DNA of 64,000 nt, taken from assembly GCA_023079485.1 (NCBI GenBank), contig CM041084.1, positions 103,484,467 through 103,548,466 on the forward strand, given 5' to 3'. The notes beneath the pieces were generated by a model, which was not told the DNA's origin, did not search any database, and saw only the letters and a list, made by a program, of their open reading frames with translations. A program made the translations under genes and the position numbers. The stretch's first letter is position 1; each line of letters begins with the position of its first letter. This DNA comes from Archilochus colubris. Lineage: Eukaryota > Chordata > Aves > Apodiformes > Trochilidae. Shown here piece after piece: positions 1 to 12,002 of the stretch.

Positions 1-90
1 CCTTTCCTTTCCTTTCCTTTCCTTTCCTTTCCTTTCCTTTCCTTTCCTTTCCTTTCCTTTCCTTTCCTTTCCTTTCCTTTCCTTTTTTTT
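1..90. repeat. (CCTTT)n pentanucleotide microsatellite, (AAAGG)n on the minus strand
   Basis: Seventeen perfect CCTTT units fill 1-85 and run into a short T tract at 86-90. The array starts at the window edge, so its true length is unknown. One strand is pure pyrimidine and the other pure purine. Such tracts can form triplex (H-DNA), vary in length and are hard to assemble. Confidence 0.97.
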
Positions 91-3000
91 CTATTTTCTT
101 TTCGATGAGTAGTTTAAAAAATACACCCGTGGAGTGCAGGTTAAGGTAGCTCAGTGCCAAGACCCTAGAAGCTGCTCAAGAGAGGCGTGGTGGCTATTGG
201 ACATGTTTCTGAAAGGCTTGGAAACCTTCACTGTGGAAAAGCCAGCTGGCAGGTCACACCCCACGCAGCACACACCCACCTTTCTTTCTGTGTTTTGAGA
301 ATTGAGCCAAGCATTCTCTGCATTCACACACATCTGTAAATTCTTTCAGAGAAATGGGGAATTGATAAATATGGAAGCAGACAGCTCAGGGATTTGCCTC
401 CAGAAGGTTAAGAGTGAGATTAGCTGTTGACAGCACTTCAGCCTGTAAAAATACAGCAGATGCTGGACTACCTTGACTTAGCAGCTAAGATTTTTATAAT
501 TCTGGTCTACCATGATGTGTATGGACATAATTGGAAAACTGGGAGGGGAGTGACTGTTAGTTCTGGCAGCTACACAAGCCTGGGGAAATTACCATAAGCT
601 GCTTTGAGTAGGAATTTTGTCTGTGTAACAGTGAACAGTGACAAACCCAAGAATGGTTAGGGCTTGTGCGGTCTTATCTACCTCACCTCAAAAATATTTT
701 CCATCTGTACAAACCCCCAAAACTCAAATACATCTATAACTTTCTGGCAAAAACAAAACCGTCACAAACCAAGATGAAAGTCCGATACCCAAGACAGAAA
801 AAAACTCCATAGGTGGTGAAAAATGTAAAGCAAATTTTGAAACACTAAAAATGCCTTGCACTGCAACCATTGAACTAAGGCCATGGATGCTGTAATTGTG
901 AGATGTTTGGTTTTCACCTTTAAAATGCCCAGTTTCCACGACTTGACTCCAGTATGGATTCAGGGCCACTTTCTCTGCTATTGTTAACATTCTTGTTAGT
1001 TCATGAGCAGCACCTCTTATGAAGAGCAAATAACTTTTTTAAAAAGGCATAAAAAATGAAGTAGCAAGTGAACTCACTGCCATTTGCCATCTGGGTTCAG
1101 AATAAATATCCCAACAAACACCTGCCAGCACTGACATACTGACATCGGTGAGATTCACTGCCTTACTGATAACAGCTACAGGATCATTGCAAATTTTGAA
1201 TTTAAAAAACTTCAGCCATTGAGCTTCACTCATTACGACATTTTCAGCGCCATGAAAAAAAAAAAGAACACCTTTGTAAGCTCTAAATTTTATTGCCTAT
1301 ATGAAACTGCCACTTGCCCTGTGCATGACTAACAAGCCAGGGGACTTAATATGCCTGAGAGTGGTTCTGTTGCACATGTCAAATGAGGAACAGGGCTTGG
1401 GGGATTTTTTTATGACCCTTGTGGTTGGTGATCGAGTGGTCACAAGGAAAGGGACTGCCTTCACACAGTACTGGTGCTGTATAGGTGTGCAGTCTGATCT
1501 AGGTCTCTAAGATCCTTCAAAAGTCAATTAATTTGAACCTGCCTGCCAGAGCTGCCAAGTTGTTTTCACTGTCTATAAATAAAGACAGAATAGACCCCCG
1601 GTTTTAGACAGCTTAAAGTTAGGCATAACTACCTCCTCTGTAAGTAAGCCCTATTGAAAAGGGTTATTCCACTCTAGGCTATAAAATAGTTTGATTAGAT
1701 TATGTGTTTGGCAATGAAGATGTCATTTAGGGGTAATGGATCCAAGTTTCAGTGCCTCTGAAGAGGCAACACAGGGAACGGTGAAAGAACTGGAGTATAG
1801 CTGAGTATTTCATAGAATACTAAGTATTATGCATAATTTTCTATTTTGTTGAGGTTGGTTTTCATACAGCCTAGCACTTTGGAAACATTTAAACAGAAGG
1901 TGCTAATCCTTTTTATTGTACACAATTAACTAAATAGCCATGGACAATTCTTTTTTTTTTTTTTTTTATAATATCTCCTGACAAACATTAGACTAACTTA
2001 TACCTAGATATGCCTGGGGAAGAAAAAAAACCACAAACATCCCAGATCTACAGAAATCATGATTGTCCTACCCATGCTCTCAAAGATACATGGAAATTCT
2101 TTATAATCTAGTTAAGGTTAAAAATACAACTACAATCAGAAAACTCTTCTTGAATCATTTAAAGCAACCGATAACCATGCTTTTAATTTTCCTTTTAAAA
2201 ACAGAGTATTGCTAACATTTTATTTTATAGTAAAAAATCAGAACATATGTTCCCATTGAAAGAGGTTAAAATGGATTGTGCTGATTGTATGGTGCATAAA
2301 ACCCAGGCTCAATCATAATGCCTGAATTCACACCATATGATTTATTTCAATCTGCCACAGTCTGAAGTGATACAGTGCTCAGTTACTAAAAAAGATTCCA
2401 CTGAAAGATTAGTGAACTCTGAAAATGAATTATGCAATATAGTTTATACCTTGAAAAAAACCCATTAAAAATATGTAAAGGCTCAGCTTTGACAAATGTG
2501 AGCTGAACAGAGTTTTTCTGAACACAGAACTTAGTTTTTCACAGTAGATCTGACAGTACTAAAAAGGGGCAGTCCTTTTGCACTGCCTTATCTGAAACAA
2601 AATTGAATTTCACAAATTATTTATAAAATCATAAAAAGAAACAGAGACTCTCATGATCAGCAGAGTTATACAGGCACCAGAAGTCCTTCCTGTTCAAAGA
2701 ATTTCTTTGATTCAGGCATGGTAATGCCTAAATGGTAGGCAGTAAGTAGGTGATACCTTTTCCCTTTTGCTGGCATAGTCTGCTGTTAAGGGCATGCTTC
2801 TTGACACATGAAGTAGGATCCTGCTGTGCCTTGCAGGATAGATGGTGTACAGTTGCTACCACCCTGTAAACAAGAGCTGACATATTAATACTGAGAATAT
2901 TATAGAAAATTCTAACAAAAATTAGAATCTGGCTATAGTTTCTACATTCAGGGTCACTGAGATTCTACCAATTAGCTCCAGGACTAGAACACAACCATCT

Positions 3001-3665
3001 GTTTCTTTTTGTGGAATGATAACATCAGATGGGTGGTTATTCCAGAATAATCAAAATCAAGAAGGAATAGAAAGTGTATGTGTGCCACTGGCTATGTGCT
3101 ACAGCTGAACTTACAGGAAGGCCTGCTGATTAGTTGCTCAGTTTCTATGGAGTTAATAATAGAAAATAATAGAAAAATAAAGCAAGCATGTTCTTTCTAG
3201 TTGTAAGAAACACTTTGTCTCTTTCACCTTACTGTGCACTTCAACCTTTTTTTTTTTTGTTGGAGGTGTGCTAAGTATTAATGCTAAAAACACAGATGCC
3301 AAAATATGTATTTTAAGAACATTTCAGTAAAAGAATAAAAAAGTTAAATATGATTACATCGGACCTACAGAAGTGTCTGAATATGAGGAGGTCTGAATTT
3401 AGTTCCTAGCTCTGCTTTCAGGGTGTTTACATTAAAAGCTTTTAATTTTACATATTTCAGCTCCTTACCTACAGCCCTGCTTCCTGTTTCATCCTATTCA
3501 CCTGCTTCATCCATTTAGAATAAACTTTTTTAGGGAATAGCTCTTAAGAATTTGGATAGTTGAATTCCATAGATGCCATGGTTAAATAGACCAAATACAG
3601 CTTTACAGTATGGCAAGTAGGGAAAAAATAGTTCACATCACAATAATAAAGGGATGAAGGCACGA
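91..3665. other. AT-rich flank without recognisable gene
   Basis: AT-rich sequence with a T17 run at 1951-1967 and several shorter A or T runs. Two adjacent minus-strand open frames (724-1029, 101 codons; 1039-1233, 64 codons) lie close together in different frames. Neither matches a family I know. Nothing else could be supported here. Confidence 0.6.
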
Positions 3666-3681
3666 GGAATCATCCACTACT

Positions 3682-3847
3682 TCCCCAGGAAGTAGTAGTG
3701 GATTCTCCATCCCTGGAGATATTTAAAAAGAAACTGGATGTGGCACTCACTGCCATGGTCTGGTAACTGCAGTGGTAGTGGATCAAGGGTGGGACTTGAT
3801 GATCTCTGAGGTCCATTCCAACCCAGCCAGTTCTATGATTCTATGAT
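3682..3847 (+). mobile_element. CR1 LINE, 5'-truncated 3' end
   Basis: This copy carries the CR1 3' segment: CTCCATCCCTGGAGATATTT, a stretch matching the end of the ORF2 coding region, then GGGACTTGATGATCTCTGAG and the terminal ATTCTATG-type octamers at about 3832-3847. The octamer tail at the right end gives the + orientation. Only about 165 bp remain, which fits the usual 5' truncation of CR1 copies. A short inverted copy of the element's own sequence sits at its 5' junction (3672-3684). Confidence 0.93.
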
Positions 3848-6599
3848 CATTAAAGACCATTGGTGATTCATGCAGAAAAATGAAAGTTATTTACAAGGCT
3901 TATAATAGAATTACCTGCCAGGACAGTAAGATTTGCTTCAGCCCCAACAAAGGAAGTCAAAGTGACAAGACCAGGACTTCAGACACTTCATTCAGGCAAA
4001 TTTTTTTGGTAGGTTGGATAAAATAAAGCATTCATACTAATGTTTGTAGGATAGAAATTACTGGGTATACTAATATATAGTTCATTAATAACAAGAAATA
4101 AAAGCAGAGAGTTCCCTTGCGTGGCTATTTATTTATTTGGTTTATGTTTTTTGAAACCTCATTTCTGACTTCGGATACATCAAGTTATCAGTGAATATTT
4201 AAATGTAACAGGCATGATAAATACAAATACAAGCTCTAGTTCAGAGAATGATCTAAGATGAACTGATAACCTTCACTTTCAGGGAAAAAAAGTTTTAGAT
4301 TTGCCCTCATGGTGGGAAAGGGGGGATCTGTCAATTCGTACTAACCACAGTACTTAGAACTCTTATATTCTGAACTATCTTATTCCTATTGCTCTCAAAA
4401 TGAGAAAATATGAAGAAAGAGATACTTAAAGGCAGGGGAAAATGCGATTTTCCATTGTGAAGGCTCATTTCTGAAAGATACCCACCAACCTCTGTAGTTC
4501 CACTGGAGACCCACCAACCTTTGCACAAACTCTAGTGTCATGTTATGCTCTTACACAGCCTTTTATAACAGAAGATAATACAGGTGATGGTCTCTTGCCT
4601 TGTGACTATGAAAACAGTGAAAACCCAACCTGTGAGTGAAAATTTTTTTCTATGCTGCCTAGTCAGGGATCAGAAAATACTACTTGCTAGACCAGGTGCT
4701 TTTTGATGCTGCCTCTTTACCTCAATATCAATTGACCTTGCTTCCCAAAGCAAGCCTCTAATTGCTGTGTGACTGCATGTCTGCTGTCAATAATTCCTAA
4801 TGATTGATTCCAGTTCCTCACTGCTTGAAGGTGCACTTTCTTGTTGCCTCAAACGTTCTTTTGTTCACGATGCCTCCATGTTCCCCAGACTGTGTGGTCT
4901 CTCCTTTATTTCACTCCAGCAGCTGCTCTGGCATTCTGTGTGTTCTGCTTTGGATACACGAGTGGCTCTCTAAGTTTCTGTTATGAATATCATGGCTTCA
5001 ATCCCCTGAAAGAGTTTTATGTCCCAAAACGTTCTTGTTACAGATTTTATCCTGCCATCTGATGTGCAATATGGCCCACAGATGGTACAGATGAAACCAC
5101 CCTGGAAGCTGTAAATGTTGACAGTTAAAATAGAAAGTTAGAATAAAACATATAATGAATGTTTCTTCCTTTTCAAAAAAGCAAAACAAAAATAAATCAG
5201 ATTAAATTGTAGAGTCACCGAGAGTAAAAGCTCCCAGAGTAATTATCACTCTTTCAGTAGATAGCTTTAGGTAAAATTAAACAGTTTGAAATGTCAAGGG
5301 AAATCTAGACTGCAATTACTGGGATCAATTTAGATATAATTAAATAATTTAAGCTAGAATGATTGCACTCTATAGCAGGCATTCTGAAGGCACCTTGAAA
5401 TTCTTTTGAATCTCTCATGAACTTTTAAGAGAAGTAATGAAGTCACTGCCTAAATCTGGCCAGGGTCACAGCAACGTTATCTCAAGGGATGACACCGATA
5501 CTCTGATACTGCTTAAATCAATTATATTTTTCTGAGAATCAACAACATAGCTGACATATACAGCATTCAAGCAGACATAATGGAATGGCAGCCTGAACTT
5601 TATTGCCATTATTTATTTCCATTTTCTTTTTCTTTTTTTTTTTTTTTTTTTTTAAACAACTGTGACATAAGAATATATGTAAGGAAGTTCTGGACCTAAA
5701 GTACTACAAAGTGCCAAAGAAGCTAGTAGGAAAAAAGCATATATCCAGAAATGCAAAATCATACAGCTGCAGAAAAGGAAGTGATATATATATTTTATAT
5801 GTGTGTGTTGCATTATCTGAGATGGCTTGAAGATTCTTTCCTACCCAGTTTGCTACGAAGGCTGTGTAACAATATTCCCCAACCTTTGATCTCTAACTTA
5901 TCTACACAGATACAAGCACCCATTACTACACTTCACATCCCATTATATTAAATGAAGTGCAAATCAGCATGTCATAAAAAGCATTGCTCAAATTAAACTA
6001 AAACCAGAACAAATAATGAAAGCCTCCTTAATGCCTACCAGAAACAGTGTGATAAATGCAGAAAAAGGCGAAATGTGTGGATTGTTCAAAAACATCTATA
6101 TTATCTATCAGACAGATCTATTTCTTATTTCTAGACCAAGCAGCATTAATGCAGTGCCACACCATTTTGTACCATCTCTACTTTCTCCAAGAGATATGGA
6201 CAGTTTGTTGCCCTCCCACTTTTTGATGGAAAGTCTTATTATTTGGGGTAATGAGAACACTCACTAGGATGCTAGAACTTAGTATTTTAACCAATAAATA
6301 CAAAAGAAAAAGATGTGAGAAAAGTACTGGACGTCTTTTTCTCAGTGTCACACAGCAGCAGGTTCCTGTCAAAGAAAACAAACAACATTACAACTTTTTT
6401 GTTTCTACCACTTTTCTCTCAGCTATTGAGGCAAAGATAGGACACTGCGTAAGTCTGAGCCCTATTATGGTCCTGAGAGAAGATAAAGGCTTTTTGAAAG
6501 GCTCTCCAGAAAGATGCCCTGTGAAAAGGAGAGGAGGTGGTTCATATGGTAGCTTAATCAATCAAAGGTAAAAGGAAGAAAATGCAAAATCATTTTTCC
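3848..6599. other. AT-rich flank without recognisable gene
   Basis: AT-rich DNA with a T21 tract at 5633-5653 following a T/C-rich lead-in from about 5620. The short open frames (up to 106 codons at 6251-6571) have no recognisable domain and are of a length expected by chance. No repeat family could be assigned. Confidence 0.55.
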
Positions 6600-7440
6600 C
6601 AGCTCAATACCCTCAGAGCACCCTGCTGTATTTCTAGTCTCCTTCCCACGCTCCCACTAAGTCCGACCTTCATCTTTACATCCGCTAACCTGTTGCTTCC
6701 ACACACACTCAGCCTCCATTTGCAGCTTTAAATGTTCCAGATCCTTCTGTTACCATCGTCTAAAACATCCCCTCACCTCTACCTGCTTTGCCTTGAGCCT
6801 TGTTCAATTTCATTTCCAACACAAGTCCCCTTCTCTAGTCCATCTCCAGCGTGCTCCTATCACGTAAAGCACCTTCATCTTGTCCTTCATCACTCTTGCA
6901 TTAACCCCACTGCTAACTAAACCCAAAACATAACATGAGGTGACCCCTCCAGCTTTAAACTCTGCCCACAGCCTTGACTAGCCCGTACTGCAGGGCTAGT
7001 GGTAGCAGAGACCTTTTGCCTCCTCTGTGCTTCTGGCAGGGTTTTGTGGCTTCCCCGTTCTTCTCTTCGCTCCCTCCCGTGCAGGGCCTCATCCCTGCCC
7101 TCTCAGACTGGAAGTGCTTCCAGACTCGCTCCCTCCCCACAGAGACTCGGCTCCCACGTCCCAGACCTCACTGCCCTCCGCCTGCCTCTTCCACACTAAC
7201 CCGCGACCACCCCAGCGCCCCTTCCCATCACCTCAGTCCCTGCCCTGACACCCCCAGTCACAGCCCCGCCCTTCTGGGCCCTGGATCGGGACGGGGAGGC
7301 TGCTCCGGAGCCCTTCCGACCGCCGGACACCCCCTCACCTGAGCGCAGCTCCCCTCCCGCCCCCTCTCCCTCCTCACTGTAAGAGCAGGAGGGGCGGCAC
7401 CTGCGGGACCGCCCCATTCTCCTCCCCTCCCCTCGCCTCC
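6600..7440. promoter_or_regulatory. C/T-rich upstream half of a CpG-island promoter
   Basis: The + strand changes here from AT-rich to strongly pyrimidine-rich and C-rich, with CpG density rising from about 7200. C greatly exceeds G up to about 7440, then the skew reverses. In vertebrates such a C-to-G switch is commonly seen at CpG-island start sites transcribed in the + direction. The short open frames in this stretch are by-products of its composition. Confidence 0.7.
7391..7415. promoter_or_regulatory. Two Sp1-type GC boxes in opposite orientation
   Basis: GGGGCGG at 7391-7397 and its reverse complement form CCGCCCC at 7409-7415 are 11 bp apart, just before the presumed start site. The E-box-like CACCTG lies between them at 7399-7404. 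No TATA box is visible nearby, as expected for a CpG-island promoter. Factor binding is inferred from motif only. Confidence 0.6.
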
Positions 7441-7444
7441 CCTC

Positions 7445-7691
7445 CTCCTCCCTCCGGAGAGAGAGAGACAGGGAGAGAGAGGGAGAGAGAGAGATCGAGA
7501 CCCGGAGGGAGGTTGCGGCACCGAGGGCGCCGGTTGGGACTGCCGAGCGCGGTTCCTCGGTGTTAGGGGAGGGAGGGGGTGGGAATTAAAAAAAAAAAAA
7601 AAAAAAAAAAAGAAAAAATTATTTTTTTTTTTTTAAGTGAGGGAGGGGTGGAAGGAGAGCTCTTGAACTTCTTCTCTCTCTGCCCAGTAAG
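7445..7691 (+). other. Probable non-coding first exon (5' UTR) of an unidentified gene
   Basis: The block starts with a GA-rich stretch (about 7458-7500), continues through GC-rich sequence, and ends at the splice-donor match AAG|GTAAGG with GT at 7692-7693. This agrees with the vertebrate donor consensus at almost every position. I see no ATG between 7458 and 7691, so the exon would be untranslated and the start codon would lie in a later exon. Support for + strand transcription comes from the GC boxes just upstream and the skew reversal around 7450. The 5' boundary is a guess, because CpG-island promoters often use dispersed start sites. The exon contains an A24 run and a T13 run that can pair with each other. 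The parent gene is not recognised. Confidence 0.55.
7586..7636 (+). repeat. A24...T13 inverted homopolymer pair
   Basis: A24 occupies 7588-7611, followed by G, A6, TTA and T13 at 7622-7634. The left arm TT plus A13 (7586-7600) is the exact reverse complement of T13 plus AA (7622-7636). RNA from the + strand could therefore form a 15-bp A-U stem with a loop of about 21 nt. As DNA, such poly(dA:dT) tracts disfavour nucleosomes. Confidence 0.9.
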
Positions 7692-8098
7692 GTAAGGAAG
7701 CGACTTGCGGCGCGGGGCTTGGCTTCTCCTGCTGTCCCGTTTCTGGGGAGGGCACAGAGGTAGCGGGTCGGGTCGGGGTGGCTCCCCGCTCTCTGGGTCG
7801 CGCTCCCTGTCAGTCACCCCGCGGAGCGCAGCACCGGGGGCGGCGGACGGGCTGCCAGCAGCGCGGCGGGATGCGACCGGTGTCACTGGCGGGCTGCCCG
7901 TGCCCTCCCTCGGGTGGGCTCCAGCCCTTTGTTACCGTCGTGTTGGATCGGGGAGGTGTGGGGGGGTGTGGAAATGACATTGCTCCAACAGGGCAAGGAG
8001 GGGGCGGCAGAGGCTTGGCCGGGCGCCTGCGGCAGCAAAGCCGTCTCTGCGAGTGGGTGGGCGGCAGGCGGCAAAGCCCCGGGGAATAGGGATGAGGC

Positions 8099-8119
8099 GG
8101 GCGGGGTGGGTGCGGGGGG
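8099..8119 (+). promoter_or_regulatory. G-quadruplex-forming motif
   Basis: Four G runs of three or more, separated by loops of 1, 1 and 3 nt, lie at 8099-8101, 8103-8106, 8108-8110 and 8114-8119. This fits the canonical intramolecular G4 pattern on the non-template strand about 400 bp downstream of the presumed first-exon donor. A second G-rich cluster is at about 7950-7967. G-rich non-template strands just after CpG-island start sites favour R-loops. Confidence 0.7.
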
Positions 8120-8700
8120 TGCAGGTGGTTCTGTCGGAGAGCCGGCGGGCGGGCGGCGAGCTCATCCGCTCCGCGCTGCCATGTGGGCGGCTGCCAGCAG
8201 GGGGCTCGGATGCTTCGCCCTCCGCGGCCGGGGGAAAATTCGCTTGAAGAGGGGAGCTTCGGGGGTAGAAGGGTCGGGGGGGTTGTTAGGGGGACATTTC
8301 TGGTTTTGAGGAGGAGAAAAGAGGATGCGGGGCCTGCTACCCAGGGAGGGCTTTCACTGTCGAGGAGGGGCGACCGTGTCCCCTGGAGACGCGGCAGCCC
8401 GGGGGGCTGTGGTAACGGTGGCGGTGGCGAGCAGGGCAGGGCGAGCAGGGCGGCGTGGAGGGCCTTGTCAGAGGCGGCCCTTTGGCGAGTCCCTTCACCG
8501 TGGCGACCGCCGATCAGCAGGGCTGAGCCACTGTTGGGAAGTAAAGGGAAAGTTAGGAAGAATCGGCTCCGGTGGACCTGGCGTCGGCTGCCCCAGGCAG
8601 CTGACAGGTTTATGAAGGAGGCGCCTCGGGAGCCGTGCGGTACCGCCGGGATCGGGCCCTTCCCGTGGCTCTCCTCAGCTCTCCGAGAGATGAAAAATTT

Positions 8701-11700
8701 GTTTTAAGAATGGGTTTTCGGCCAGCCCAGAGGGTGGGACAAGGGTTGCTGTTCGCTTAGGCCCCAAGTCTGCAAATATTTTATCTGTAGTCTCAAATTT
8801 AAGGATTTTCAGATGTGTTTAGCGTGCAGGAGACTTTTTGAGTTACCTGAAGGAAAAACAGATCCCATGTTTACAGCTTGCCAGTGTGTTTGCTTTAAGT
8901 ACCCTGAAGATGTGACCTTTTTTTCATGTGATATTGTTTGGGTTTCTTTGAATTGGTGACTCTTACAACTTTTCCATTGCAAGATAAAGTATTACTGAAA
9001 TAATATTTCATGTTCATCTTACTTCATTGATAACTTGTTAAAAAGAACTTTTAAAAAGATTGCAATAAAAGGCTGCTGAAGAAGAACAGGGTGTGTTTTA
9101 TTTCTTGCCTTAAGGAAAAACTGAAGCATAATGTTTTATTACAATTCTTAGTGTTGTTTAGGACTGAGAGTGGAGCAGGTAGGTGATGCAGATACAGTTA
9201 TTTACGTGACCTCTGAGAGGACAGTAAGGGCTTTCTACACTATTAAATTATGTAATGCACACTTAAATATGGAGCTTTTTTTAGGGCTTTGGGCTATGCC
9301 CTCTAAAGTAATTAAGAGTAGGTTTTTCATTGAAAAGTTTATTACAAAAGCCCTAGTGAGATTTTTTTCCAAAAAAATCTTTGAAAATATTAAACCTTAT
9401 CCTGAAGACTTTGCTTGTGAGTAGGACAAAAGCACTTAGAGAGCTGATGGATTAACTTTTTTTAATACCTCTTTGAAAAGGAACAAGGATTGTGGGAGGA
9501 TTCTCAGAGCTTTTGAGAAAAGTTTGTTTATACCTCTTTTTACCACTTGTGGATTTTTGCACCTATGCACACTTTTTCTTATGTATTCTCAACTACTTGT
9601 GACAAAATGCTCAAAAAAAAAAATTAATAATGTTCAATATATGTCTGCCTGTTTAAAGGGCTGGGCTCTAAACTCTGGAGGTTGATTTATACGTCTGCTA
9701 ATACAGGTAACAAATACAGTGTATGTTTTTGTTTAATTTTGGTAGTGTTTGTTTAAAAAATGTTTTTGCTAAGGTGTCTAACAAAAAAAAAAAAGTTATA
9801 AAACCCAATATCTACATACTAGGAATTTTATTAATCAGTTAGGCTGTAGGTAATGTAATAATCAGAAACAGTGATGACTTTTTGGTAAGGCAGTTTTCAA
9901 GCCCAGAATGTAACACTAGAGGAAATAAGGAGTAGACAACCTCATTACTGAGCTTTTACTGGTGTAATTAAAATATGTGAAGTTTCTTAAGATCTTCTTA
10001 GGACATCACAGATGGAAGGAGGAGTGATCTGACTGTGTGAAAAATTTGTCTCAAATCCAAAAAAGCACGTTCAAGGTCTTCTTAAACACGTAATTATTGG
10101 CATTGATATTTGGCAGTTGAACAAGTCATGTCCAAAGTATTTTGCAGATGCAAGGAAGACAAAAAACTTGGTAGTGTAATTTAGGATATGCTAATTAGTT
10201 TCTATGAGATGCAGCGAGTTAAACTTTTTTAAGGGAAATCTGGGAAAATCTCTGTACTGTGAAGCTTATAATATGCTTGGCTGTTCATTCACTGTAAAAC
10301 TGTTCATTCAGTATCACGTGAAAAAAATATACTCTAGAAAATCTTACTAAGTACAGCTTAAAAAAAAAAAAAAAAGAGGATTGAATGCATTTCCTTAAAA
10401 TTTTCAGTGCTTCTAAGAAATGTTAGGTAGGCACAGGACTGTATGGTTTTTACTTTCAGCCGTGTTACCTTTTGTATTATCTTTGATATTAAGCATTTAA
10501 AAGTGTTTTTTAAAAGTGCTTTAATGCTTTGTATGGTTCTGTACCATATGTTTTGTATTTAATTCTTTGAATGACCGCTGAAGTGCAGCCAACTTGGGGT
10601 GAATGTGGCAACTGTTAACTAGCGCTTAGCAACAGTGCACAATAATCAGGACGGGAAGTGAAGGAGAATACCATGTCTAATTGAAACTACAGGGGGCATT
10701 TAGGTAGGTAGGATGTAATTAACAAAACCTGGAGCTTGGACATGATATTAAGGCATCGCATCTTTAGTAAAATGGGCTGCAAAATCATTAGAATGAAAAC
10801 ATTTTTAGTTTTTTAGGTTTTATATCTTGGGTGGGTAGCTGGTAAAGTTTTTTAAAAACATACATGCTTAGTCTGTTCTTACATGATCATTTCTCACACA
10901 TAATGCAGAAGACACATTTTCCTTTGCATCTAAAATGGAATCATGAAAGGGAGGACTGCTGAGAAGACTGACAAATGAAGGGGTAATAAGCCTTGACACT
11001 TTGACAATGATGTCTTTTAGAGAATTAGTCCTGTGAACTAGGGTTCATTAGATGTAGTAAGTGATTAAGATATCTCTCATATTCTGAAAGAGATTACACT
11101 GGCAGTTATAAGACAACAAACACTACATTTATACAGTTAATGTGCTGTTACTGTCTCTGAGATTCATTGACCTTCCCTCAAATGCTGTGTTGTCATGACA
11201 TTCCTTAAAGTGTTGTGAAAAGTGTTGCTTGGTCAGAATATTTGTTCAAAACACTTTTGCCTAATAGTTTCATTTTTTTTAAATTCCAAACCTGATAGTT
11301 TTATTCTGTGCTATATTGTATATGAAGTTATATTCATGAACCAATTTTATGCTGTGTATGTCCTGAAAGCATCTTGTTTCTAAGAACTCTGAAAGTATCC
11401 TCATGTAATAAGGACTAGTAAAAGACTTTTCAGTGAGTCATTACCACGGCTCACATGCCTTCAGTTTTGAGCATGGCAAGTATAATTCCTGTTAATAGGT
11501 TTGAACTTGCAGGTAGGTAGTGAAGATGACCCCAAAATAAGAAGCCATGCTGTGAAAGTGCACACAATCCAGTAGCATTAGGCTCTTAATATTTTATTAG
11601 AGTAATTAATGCTTTTATAATCCAAAATATAAACTTGAGAATATCTGAGGGAGGAACTTTTGAACTACAAACATTTGGAACAGTGTTTTTTCACAACAGG

Positions 11701-12002
11701 AACAACCAAATTTTGTACAACCTGCTGTGGTTGGTTTGGAAGTATCAAACAGGAGTATGGAGTTCCTTAAAGCAATGGTGCCAAAATATAATTGTTTTTA
11801 TTTTGAATGACTCCTGATGCCATGTCAGATGATTTCTGTTGTCTTACTATTTCACACAGTAATGCCACAGCTTCTGTGAAATTCTCTTTCAAACAGGGAA
11901 GCCACAGAGTTGTGTAAATGACTGCTTTCATTGAAGTATATTTAATATAATTCTCAGTGAGTTGGCATTTTAGGCTCCTTTTTAAGTTCGCCTATACTGT
12001 CC
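8701..12002. other. AT-rich presumed intron 1, no exon seen
   Basis: Composition drops to AT-rich immediately after the CpG island. Only short A and T tracts stand out (for example 9781-9794 and about 10360-10375). Open frames of 60-84 codons are present but unrecognisable. That this is intron depends on the first-exon call. Confidence 0.45.

Larger units (their letters stand above)
7200..8700. promoter_or_regulatory. CpG island spanning promoter, first exon and start of intron 1
   Basis: This is the only long CpG-dense stretch in the window, with frequent CG, GCGG and CCGC words. The downstream part (7700-8500) is markedly G-rich on the + strand. Long open frames here (for example 8183-8707, 174 codons) are expected in GC-rich sequence because stop codons are rare, and none shows a recognisable domain. 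After 8700 the composition returns abruptly to AT-rich. Confidence 0.85.

Noticed and set aside
8183..8707. 174-codon + strand open frame in the CpG island
   Set aside because: Stops are rare in such GC-rich DNA. The peptide is a Gly/Arg-rich composition product with no domain, and overlapping frames in the same stretch are also open.
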